Source: Congeria kusceri | Lineage: Eukaryota; Mollusca; Bivalvia; Myida; Dreissenidae | Length of the DNA stretch: 64,000 bases | Direction of reading: 5' to 3' | NCBI GenBank assembly: GCA_027627225.1 | Contig: CM051034.1 | Coordinates: 50,290,081 to 50,354,080, forward strand | Shown: one piece after another, positions 41,701 to 53,700 of the stretch | How the letters are laid out: the number at the start of each line of letters is the position of its first letter | Numbering within the stretch: the first letter of the stretch is position 1 | The notes under the pieces: generated by a model | Told to the model about the DNA's origin: nothing | Seen by the model: the letters and a program-made list of their open reading frames with translations, nothing else | Database searches by the model: none | Position numbers and translations under genes: made by a program

Positions 41701-44700
41701 TTTTTGACGAGTGTCATCACACGCAGGCCAACCATCCGTTTAACCAGATCATGGGCCTGTACCTTGAATTGAAGTTTTTGAAAACAAAGGTGGACTTACC
41801 ACAGGTTCGTATTTTTATGCCCCAGGCATAAAACTAAATAAATTGTTAAATAAATACTAGTTAAACGATTCTTTGTCTTGGTGATGTATATTAACCAACA
41901 ATATTGTTCTCCAAAAGTAACAGTTGTTGTAGATCGTGGGTTTAACGGCCTCTGTCGGTGTTGGCAAAGCGCGGGACGTCGGCAAAGCCGTGGATCACAT
42001 CAAACGTCTCATGGCGAATCTCGATGCACACGTCATTAGCACCGTGAAGAAAAACATCGGCGAGCTGAGGGAATACGTAAGCATGCCTGATGAAGGTAAG
42101 ACAAATTTCTACAATTCTGTTTGTTAAAACATTCAAGTACAATCACTACAAAGGGTTTTTGCTTCGATCACTGGACTTGACAGTTAAAGTAAAAATGAGT
42201 CGTTTGCAAAGACCGTCGTCTGCTGTTGTTTCAGTTACATATTGGATTGATTGTTTTCTTGCTTTGATAGTTTGATGCAATATTTCTGCTTCATTTGGAC
42301 AACAAATAAACGATATTTGTTGATTTTGGTGTAAGATCATATTTATTTCACAAGTGTTCATAGAAAATGATATTTTCACGAGTTTATTTTTTTTGCACCC
42401 TTTTTTTACATTTTAATTGCTATCTAATCGGGTTGAATTGGAAAATCTCACGGAACTCACAATGTTATGGCATCAAAATAATAAAGTCATTTCACAATTT
42501 TGAATCCGGTGTCGTTGATGGTCCGTTTCATTTACTGTATCACGTACCAGTGAACTTTCAGAGTTCTAATTTTCATTGATTTTAAACAGTGAATTTTATT
42601 TCAGTTATATTTACCTATAAATCTCTGGAAAGCATAATATACATTCGTGAAATAATGAATACCATTCTCCCATTAACCATGCTTTCCCAGCTCAGTCTCT
42701 GACAAAATCCATTTACAAAATACACTTGTTTCTACATACTATCCCCGACTAGTAAGGAAGCCTTGTCATTGTCAATCCTTCGATAACTTGGGCAAAACAG
42801 ACTGACATGTACCTCTAGGATTACCATTTACCTAGATGATTTTGTATATGTATGTAAATACAGTTAAAAATAACATTAAATTATTTGCTTCATTCTAGAA
42901 ACAAAAACGGTAGCCAAGAGAGCAAATGATACATTCGGAAAAGCAGTGATAAAACTGATGACTACCCTGGAGACGAGAATGGCCATTTCTTCAGGTAATT
43001 GATTAATTGCTGTTTTATTCAAGACCAATTTCCTGGGTAAAACCAGTACTTGCTGTTGTTGAGAAAGATCACAGGAATGCCGGCCTGGTGAGGGATCGAA
43101 AACTAAAGATTTTGCAATCACAATCCTGCAATCATTATCTCCAACTACGATCTTGCAATCATGATCTTAAAAACCACAATCATGATGTTGCAATCACGAT
43201 TCTGCAACCACGATCTTGCAACAACGGTCATGCAACGACGATCTTGCAATTATGATCTTGCAGTCATGAACTTGAACCCACAATATTGCAACTACAGTCA
43301 TGCAACTATGATCTTGCAATCACATTCTTGCAGCCACGATCTTGCAATCATTATCCTGCTGTTACAAGGTGTACACCTGAAATTATACATGACAGCACTA
43401 TGTTTTACAATTTATGTTTGCTAGTGTTGATTGTGTGTTGGCTTTGTAAGTAACACCATGTGTAAAAATAGCAGATGACTACTACAATTTATGGAAGTAT
43501 TTGAAAGTAAGCCATAATTTTATATTTGTTAATTTTTTTTAAATTGTTTTCTGAATTCATTTAGAACATCTAAGTTTTACACATTGGTCAGCGTTGGGTA
43601 TGATTGTTTTCTTTTATTGCACTAGTTGTAAAAGAAATGTCGGGCGCTGATAAGTTTGAAAAAGAGTTAAAAGCACCTGCTGAGAAAGGGAACGCAGCCT
43701 ACACACAGTGGGTCAGCAAACTGTGGAAAGAGATAGCTCAACTTAAGGACGACAAAGCCAGGAAGTTCCTTCAACCATGTCGCACACATCTTGAGGTTCG
43801 TATAGTTGGCGATCTGATGTTGCAGTGTGCATGGTAAAATTGATATTGTTATGTGTACATTTGTCTAAAATGTTCTCAATTAAAATTGACTGTGATTTTT
43901 GTTAACACAAAGTTGGAGTTTGAACTTGAAATGTAGGAATCCGTTTTGACTAAAACCTTAAACATCAGGTTCATCCTGTATACACAGGGAAAATTAATGA
44001 GGTTTTTAGTGCTCCATTAAAAACATGGAAAGTGTTGTTAATAATCGACATCTACCAACCAATCTGTTTTCAGTATTACAACAACGCTCTGATCATCTAC
44101 AACGACGCCCGCGTGCAAGATGCGCTAAGATATCTGGAACAAGAAATGGCTCGCTGGAAACACCAGGCTTTACACATGGACCAGAATGAAAAACAGATCT
44201 ATGAGGCTTACAAAAGTAGGTCAAGTTGTATTTGACCTTATTTATAAAATTTTGTTGACACTGTTCTGAATAACCACAAATGTAACGATTTAGAGAATCA
44301 AAAATGGTAACCTTAAGATCTTGAGTTTTAAGAGCTAATAAAATATGCTGCCCCTGAATTTGTTGTCAAAAGGACCCTCTGTTGTTATGCTCCCCGTAAG
44401 GGTGGAGCATATAATCGCCACTTTGTCCATTCGTCCGAATTCTAATTTCCCTGTCATTCAGTTTGTCTGGGTGTGAACGAATTTCTCTGATAATTGTATC
44501 CATCATACTCCATGTCTATCCGTCCGTCTTTCTTTCTGTCCTTCCGTCCGTCCGATACTTCGTTTCCGCAGGAGATCTCAGGAACTAATGACCCGAATTT
44601 GATGAAACTTTATATGCAGCATCCCAATAGGGTGGGCATGCGCATATTGTCAGGTTATTCCTGTCCGATGATTTTTCAGAGAGTCATTGCCCTTTGATAA

Positions 44701-47700
44701 GAAATAGGACATTTTCTAAGGAAATTTTCGTTTCCGCGCGAGATCTCAGGAACTAATAACCCGAATTCAATGAAACTTTATATGCAGCGTTCCTACCAAG
44801 GGGACAGGTCGTTCCGGTCTGGTGATTTGTCAGGGAGTTATTGCCCTTTTTATATATTGAAAAAAATCCGTTTAATTGAATATTTCCATTTCCGCACGAG
44901 ATCTCAGGAACTAACAACTCGAATTCTTTGAAACTTTATATGCAGCATTCCTACCAAGGGGATATGCCCATGTTGTCAGGTCGTTCCGGTGTGATGATTT
45001 TTCAGTGAGTAATTGCCCTTTGATTAATTGGCTTATTGTGCTTGTGCACACTATAACTTGGTCATGTATGAAGGGATCTTTGAATTACTTGGCACAAATG
45101 TTTGCTGTAATGAGCTTGTGTGTACCGCTCATGAATCAGGTCCCTAGGTCAAAGGTCAGGGTCACACCTAGAGGTCAAAAGGCAAAATTGCCATGGATTT
45201 TAAAAACTACCTGGCACAAATGTTAACCTCAAAGAGACAACATGAAGTGCATATCAACCAGATCCTTTGTTACGTCAAAGGTCATGGTCAGACTTAGAGG
45301 TCAAAGTTCAAAATCAGCTTTTGCTTGTCGTGACTATAACTTCATCATAGATTTAGGTATTAACTTTCCAATTAAATGGCAGAAATGTTAGCCTAAATGA
45401 GACATGTTACAAGCATGAATGAGATATGTAGGTCAAAGGTCAATGTTATACTTAATAGTCAAAGTTGAAATTGACATTTTGCTTCTCCGGACTTATAACT
45501 TCTTCAATTGCTTTTTAGACTTTACACGAATGTTAGCCTCAACATGACAATATGTCTCCGTATGAATCAGGTTCTTAGGTATAAGGTCAAGGTCACATTT
45601 AGAGGTCACAGCGGAATCGGGGAGCATCCATTGGTTCTACCAATATTCTTGTTTTAAACTAAAAAATAGTACTGGTTATACAGAGGTAGCACACTCAACG
45701 AGCAGATGGGGTCTTGGTTATCTTGGTTATATCTGAGCATTTGTCTTAAAGTATTATTTTATTATGTTCCTATGCCCCCCACTTTCAGGGGGGGGGGCAT
45801 ATAGATTTGCCCTTATCTGGATGTCTGTCCGTCCGTCCATCTGATTTTTGTTGTTGCTTGTAACTCAAAAAGTATAACTGCTAGAGTGATGACACTTTAT
45901 GAACATATTCATCAGCATGTGCACGTGGGTATTTTGGTGCATTTTTTGCCTACACAAGTGGAGTTATGGCCCTTTTTTAGCAAAAAATGACATTTTTGGA
46001 CTTTTGTTGCTTGTTACACAAAAAGTATAACTGCTAGAATGTTGATTCATTATAAACATATTCACCAACATGTGAACTTGTGCACCTGAGTATTTTGGTG
46101 CAGTTTTCTCCGACATCAGCAGAGTTATTGGCCCTTTTATAGAAAAACAGAAATGTTTGGACTTGTGTTGAGTGTAACTACAAAAGTATAACTGCTAGAG
46201 CTACACTTTGTGAACATTTTTATCAGCATCTGAACTTGTGCACCTGGGTATTTCGTCGGAGTTGTGGTCCTTTTTTTAGCGACAAATTGACTTTTTTAAT
46301 GTGTCGCGTGTAACTCGAAAAGTAGGGTGATGAAACTTTATAGACATATTCACCAGCATGTGAACATGTGCACCTGGGTGTAGTAATTACATTGGGTTTT
46401 GTGACAACCAGCAGAATGTGGGGGCGTCTGTGTCCTTGGGACACATGTCTAGTTTAGTCTGAATTTTAAAATTTCAGAACTGAAAAAAGCTCCTTTGGAT
46501 ATGTCTAGTGAAAATCCAAAACTCGAGATGTTACGCGAAATGATTAATTCTTCGTACGCCAGAGGAGATGTAGAAAATTCCCGTGGGATCGTGTTCGTAA
46601 AAACACGGGAGCTGGCACGTGCAATAGTCAGCTGGATGAAGGACACCCCTAAACTTCGGGAGTTGAACCCGATACAGTTTGTGGGACAGAACATGAGCGC
46701 TGAAAAAGGAGGTATTTGGTAATTCTACTTTGGGTAGTCTGTTATTTTAACTGTGGATACGGTGTGTTCAACCCAGACATTACAGAAATCAACTGCAACA
46801 CACAATTAAGCTTTTGTCACATAATTCAAATGGTTTTCATGGTAGCCTGGTATTTTGCCTGTTATTGGCTTACATAATTTATTTATTTAAGTAACATATG
46901 AGGTATTTTCTGAATCATTTTGTTTGTTTGTGTATTGATTTATTGCTGCAGTAAAACACAGTAATTTGTTGATTGAATACATTTTTTGTTTGTTGGATTT
47001 AAGGGATGACAAAGGTGGAACAAGATGATGCCCTAAAGTATTTCCGCGAGGGCAAACACAAACTGATAGTGGCAACCTCGGTGGCAGAGGAGGGGTTAGA
47101 CATTACTAAATGTAACCTCGTTATTCGCTACGATCATGTAACCAACGAGATCTCCAAGGTGCAGTCTAGAGGTAACACATAATGTTTAATTTGTGCAATA
47201 AATGTATATTGATATAGATGTATTTTTAGCTCACTTGAGCACGAAGTGCTCGGTGAGCTATTGGTATAGGGGACCTCTCCTGCGTCGCCCGTAGTATGTC
47301 GTTCGTCGTCCGTGTGCAATCAACAAATTGGTTCGTAAGCATGCTAGAGACTTCAATTTTTATCCAATCTTTACCAAACTTGCATTATTGGGCCAGATCA
47401 CACCAGTAACACTGGAGTTATTTCCCCTTTTTCATGCGAAAAGTTGAAAAAAAGCCTTTTCTAACATGCAGACTTTATTTTCCATCCAATCTTAACCAAA
47501 CTTTCACAGTTTGTGTATAAACATCAGATCTCAGAAGACGCCAAAAATGGGTCAGATCGTGTTTCAAACACTGGACTTATTGCCCTTTATTTATGAAAAA
47601 ATATGCAAAAATGGACTTAATTCAGGATAGAAACTTCAATTTTCATCCAATCATCATCAATCTTGCACAGTTTGTCTATGACCATGAGATTAGAGTTGCA

Positions 47701-50700
47701 GTCGAATATTAGCATGATTGGACCAGAAACACCGGAGTTATTGCCCTTTAAGAAAAAATATGCAAAAATGGACATTTTTCAGGAAAGAGACTTCATTTTT
47801 CATCCAATCTTCATCAGTCTTGCACAGTTTGTCTATGACCATAAGATTACAGGTGAAGTTGAATAAAAACAAATTTGGGCCAGAAACACAGGAGTTAATG
47901 CCCTTTGTTTGTGAAACAAAATTATACAAAATGGACATAATTTCCGGATAGAGATTTCATATTTTATCCAATCTTCATCACTCTTGCACAGTTTGTCTAT
48001 GACCATAAAATAAAAGTGAAGTCGAATAGAAGCAACAATCGGGTCAGAAACACCAGATTTATTGCCCTTTGTTTGTGAAAAAAAATATACAAAAATGGAT
48101 AATATTCAGGAACGAGACTTCATTTTTCATCCAATCTTCACCAATTGTGCACGGTTTGTCTATGAACATTAAGATAATAGGTTAAGTCGAATATAAGCAT
48201 GTTTGGGCCAGAAACACCAGAGTTATGGCCCCTTTTTTGTGAAAAAAATTATCAACAAGTTACCAATGATTGGCTCGCAGACATGATTTTTTTATTCATT
48301 GTTGACAAAACTGAGTTTGCGTATGCCCATAACAGTTTTCAACAGTTGCAAACCTTGCATGCAGTTTTTTGTACATGCAACATTGATGGCTTCAGAGCCT
48401 GCATTAACATTATTTATCATCATTGGACAGAAACTTATAAAAGAGAAAGCAAAACTTGAACTTATAGCACAGCCATCGCAATTATCACATTGCAACTAAT
48501 TCTCCAAAACTGTCTGCGTAAAAGACATCAAAATCTACTGTTTCGGCATATTCCAGAATTTTCACTGATTTAATGAAAAAGGGTCAGGTAAGAATATAGA
48601 GAAAAATGATTTGAGAACCATTAGCAAAAAGGCTGCACATCCACTACACAAGTCATAGGTTAGTTAGCCCATTGCACTAACCGATTTTTTAAATCAAACC
48701 GATGCTGTCCCCCTTTGGGTATTGTTCAGATACCTTAATTTTCAAACCTGTCACAACAGTATGGTCCTCATCTGTACCAGTTCTCAGGTGAGCGCTTTGG
48801 GCCATCATGGCCCTCTTGTTCTATTGTGTTTTGTCATGCAGTTTGTAAGTAAAAAAACCCCCAACAACAACAAGAAACAACAACACTACTATACAACACA
48901 CTTAATTGCATTACAAATAGTAATCAATGAACCAATAACCCCTTGGGCATTCAGAGATGCAGTGGGGGTCTTGAGCCTAAGATGCTGATAAAACGATCAG
49001 GAATTGTAAGGGAGTAGACATATGGTCTTAATACGGCATGAACTTGTATTAACACTGACTGGATTTCAGCATCAAAGGCATTTCAACAAAGACTGAGTTT
49101 CAAGAAAAAAATTAAGTAACAGATACTGTTTAACACACACTGGTGTTCAGTATCAAATGTTACTTAATTCGTTTTCCAGTAAAAGCTAAAGCTACATATA
49201 CTGTTTAACACACACTGGTGTTCAGTATCAAATGTTACTCAACTCGTTTTCCAGTAAAAGCTAAAGCTACATATACTGTTTAACACACACTGGTGTTCAG
49301 TATCAAATGTTACTTAATTCGTTTTCCAGTAAAAGCTAAAGCTACATATACTGTTTAACACACACTGGTGTTCAGTATCAAATGTTACTTAACTCGTTTT
49401 CCATTAAAAGCTAAAGCTACATATACTGTTTAACACACACTGGTGTTCAGTATCAAATGTTACTTAACTCGTTTTCCAGTAAAAGCTAAAGCTACATATA
49501 CTGTTTAACACACACTGGTGTTCAGTATCAAATGTTACTCAACTCGTTTTCCAGTAAAAGCTAAAGCTACATATACTGTTTAACACACACTGGTGTTCAG
49601 TATCAAATGTTACTTAACTCGTTTTCCAGTAAAAGCTAAAGCTACATATACTGTTTAACACACACTGGTGTTCAGTATCAAATGTTACTTAACTCGTTTT
49701 CCAGTAAAAGCTAAAGCTACATATACTGTTTAACACAGACTGGTTCTCAAGTAAAACATAAGATACAGCTGCTGTTTAGGATACCCTGGTTCTAAAGTAA
49801 ATTCATCAGTAACAGATACCATTTTACACACACTGGTTCTGAAGTAAAAACATAAGTTACAGACACTATTTAACACACTGGTTCTCAAGTAAGCACATAA
49901 GTAACAGAAACCATTTTACACGCACTGGTTCTCAAGTAAAAACACAAGTAACATATACTGTTTACCACAGCCTGGTTCTCAAGTAAAAACATAAGTTACA
50001 GACAGTGTTTTACACGCACTGATGCTCAAGTTCAGTGACAGATACTGTTACATACAACGTGTTTTTTTAGTCAACACATAAGTTACAGACACTGTTTAAC
50101 TAACACGCACTGATTCTCATGTAAAGTCATTGTAACAGATTCTTTTTAACACACACTGATTTTCAAGTAAAACATAAGTTACACATTTGGTAAGCACACA
50201 CTGGTTCTTGAGTAAAAAACATAAGTATCAGACACTGTTAAACAAACATAAGTATCAGACACTGTTAAACAAACATAAGTATCAGACACTGTTAAACAAA
50301 CATAAGTATCAGACACTGTTAAACAAACATAAGTATCAGACACTGTTAAACAATCACTTGTTCTAAAGTAAATATTAGTAACAAACACTGTGAAAAACAG
50401 AATGTTTCTCAAGTGAAAACATAAGTTACTACATATATACTGATACTGCATACATACTGGTTTACAAGTAAAAAATTAAGTAACATTATGTTTAACACGT
50501 TTACAAGTAAAAACTAAGAAACAGATACTGCTTATCAGAGACTGGTTTACAAGTAGATATTAAGTAACAGATACTGTTTAACACAGACTGGTTGACAAGT
50601 AAAAAAAAATGTTAACAATTACCCTAAGAGTAGGAGATAGACATTTAGGTAAAACAGAAGTAATAGGTACTGTTAGAGGTAGACATTTGTTTATAGCCAA

Positions 50701-53700
50701 AAAAGCAGATACTGTTAGAGAATCAACATTGGTTTATAGAAAAGTAAAAATAAGTAAAACGTTAGAGTTAAACACTAGTTTAAAGGTTTATTGGTGAAAG
50801 CAAGAAATACCTATGTATAATGACCCTGTTATCACTTTTGCAGGTCGTGGCAGGGCTGCTGACAGCAAGTATTTTGTGATAGCGGAGGAGAACACCGGTA
50901 TGGCGGAGAAGGAAGAGTTGAACATGATTAGAGAGGTCATGATGAGGAACGCCATTATTCAACTGCAGGTGAGTGGGAAATTTCTTTTATTTGCTGTCAT
51001 TTGATCAGCTGCAGTACACGTTTTTAAGTCTGAGTGGGAAATTTCAGTATTAAGATTTTTCGTCACCAGGACTTTTCGGCCCTAAGTGTTTTTGGCCCCT
51101 AGACAATTGGTCCCATTATTTAATTGAATTAGCTGCAGCTTAAGTCTCTTTTCTTATTGATAATTTTACTGCGGCCCACGTTGTTTTTTTTCTTTCACTT
51201 TTATATTCACTTTTCCATAATCCAATTTCATGTCAGGGTAAACTTCTGTGATTTGATCAACTACAGTTTAAGTCTTTGTTTCATATTGATTACCTTACTG
51301 AGGTTCATTTCTGTTTTGGGGTTTATTTTCTTTTGCTTAGTCTCATTACTTTTTATGCCCCCACCATCAATGATGGGGGGCATATAGAGTTTACCCTGTC
51401 CGTGGTTACATATGTATGTACGTGTGTATGTATGTTTGGATTCTTGTCCGGACAATAACTTTACCCAGCATTGAAGGATTTTCAAATAACTTGGCAGAAA
51501 TGTTAAGCATGATGAGATGGTGTGTCATGCGCAAGAACCAAGTCCCTAGGTAAAAGGTCAAGGTCACACTTAAAGGTCAAAGGTCAAATATAAGAATTTA
51601 AGCCATAAACCCTGTCCGGAACATAAGTTTGTCCAGCTTGAAAGGAATTTGAAATAACTTGGCACAAGTGTTAAGCATAATGAGACGGTGTGTCGCGCGC
51701 AAGAACCAAGTCAGCAGATCCAAGGTCAAGGTCACACAAAGGTCAAAGGTCAAATAAAAGAATTTAAGCCAATTTTGCATAAGTGTTAAGCATGGTGAGA
51801 TTGTGTGTCGCGCGCAAGAACCAGGCTCCTAGGTCCAAGGTCAAGGTCACACTTAAAGGTCAAAGGTCAAATATAAGAATTTAAGCCATAGACCCTGTCC
51901 GGAGCATAATTTTGTCCAGCTTAAAAGGAATTCAAATAACTTTGCACAAGTGTTAAGCATGGTAAAACAGTGTGCCGCGTGCTAGAACCTGGTCCCTTGG
52001 TCTAAGGTCAAGGTCACACTTAAATGTCAAACGTCACATATTAGAATTTAAGCTATAGAGCCTGTCGGGAGCATAATTTTGTCCAGCAGAGAAGGGAATT
52101 TCAAATAACGTGGCAGAAGTGCTAAGCATGTTGAGATGGTGTGTTGCGTGCACGAACCATGACCCTTGGTCCAAGGTCAAGGTCACACTTAAAGGTCAAA
52201 ATTCTCATAAGAATTTAAGCCATAGACCCTTTATAGAGCATAATTTGCAGCAGGGAAGGATTTTCAAATAACTTGGCAGAAGTGATAACTATATATCATT
52301 TGCGCGAGAACTAGGTCCAAGGTCAAGGACACACGTAAAGATCAAGGGTCAAATATCAGAATTAATAACATGGACTCTGTACGGAGCATAATTTTGTCCG
52401 GCATGGAAGAATTTTAAAATAAATTGACATAAGTGATAAGCATTATGAGATGGCATGTGGGGTGCAACAACCAGGTCCTTTGGACCATAGTCAAGGTGAC
52501 ACTTAAAGGTCAAAGGTCAAATATAAGAGTTTGGCAGAAGTATACTTTTATCCAGCATGGAAGAATTTCAAATTACTTGGCAGAACATATAAAAATTATA
52601 TGACAGCATGCAGCGTGCAAGAATCAGTTCTGTAGCTGAATAGTCAAGGTCACTAATTAAGGTCAAAGGTCAAATATTTGTCCAGAGCATTATATTGTCA
52701 TGCATGCAGGGATTTCCAGATAAATTGGCAGAAATGATCACCATCACCAGATGGTGTGTCGCATGCAACAAACTGACTTGTGAAGTTAGTAAATTGCTTC
52801 CCTTTATTGATGAGTGTGCAAAGCATAATTCAAAAATGATTAAAAGCATTTTGTTGACTCTTCACAGAATGAAAGGAGATAGCAAGAGTAAGTAAAGCAT
52901 ACAAGAACCATAGCTCATAATTGACCAAAATTGTGTATTACTACCCTTTATTAATTTTTTTCCAGGACTAAAACTATTGATTAAAAATGTGTGATACCTC
53001 TACTTACGTCACAGAATAAGAGGATGCATTAGCAGAAAGTATAATATAAGAGGAAAATTCTCCTTTTGCAAAATAATTTGTATGCATGTAGACAAAGCGG
53101 CGTCATGTAAAACAGGCTGCATGGGTGGGGGGATTTGTGTCTGTAGACACATTCCGCTTGAAAAGCCAATTCAAGGGCGATAACTCTACAATTCCTTAGG
53201 TGATATGGCTGATTATCGAACTTGACCTAGATGTTATTATAACAAACATTTTTATGAAGTTTGGTGGAGATCGGATGAAAACTGTTGGACTTAGAGCCCG
53301 TAACAACTTAAATGGCCAATTTTAGATCATTCAAGGCCCATAACTCCACAATTCCTGGTGCGATTTGGCTGATTATCGAACTTGACCTAGCTACCTTGAC
53401 CTGACCTATATTCTCTTTTGCTCATTTAATTGTTATTCCAAATTTGTGATATTCTCATTTTATTCTCATAAATCGAGCTGGTAGCTTTATTCGAAATTGA
53501 GGCAGATTTAAAAACGTCAGTATTAAGATTTTATTCTCAAATAGCACAATCAACAAAACAATTTCAAATTTGTATGCGAAAACGAAAACAGTAAATCACG
53601 ATTTATACCTAAAATTAAATTTAAACACCTGAGAGTGTTTGTATGTCAGATGTTTGGTTTATGATGCTTTTTCGTTCACAGACCCATATTGGGAGTAATC

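Noticed and set aside
49130..49740. Regular 75-bp repeats resembling a CRISPR array
   Set aside because: There are no unique spacers (the whole unit repeats), the context is eukaryotic and intronic, and no cas genes are present.
50179..50451. Minus-strand ORF with nine-residue repeats (DTYVCLTVS)
   Set aside because: Produced by a 27-bp tandem repeat whose period is a multiple of three; no other gene feature.
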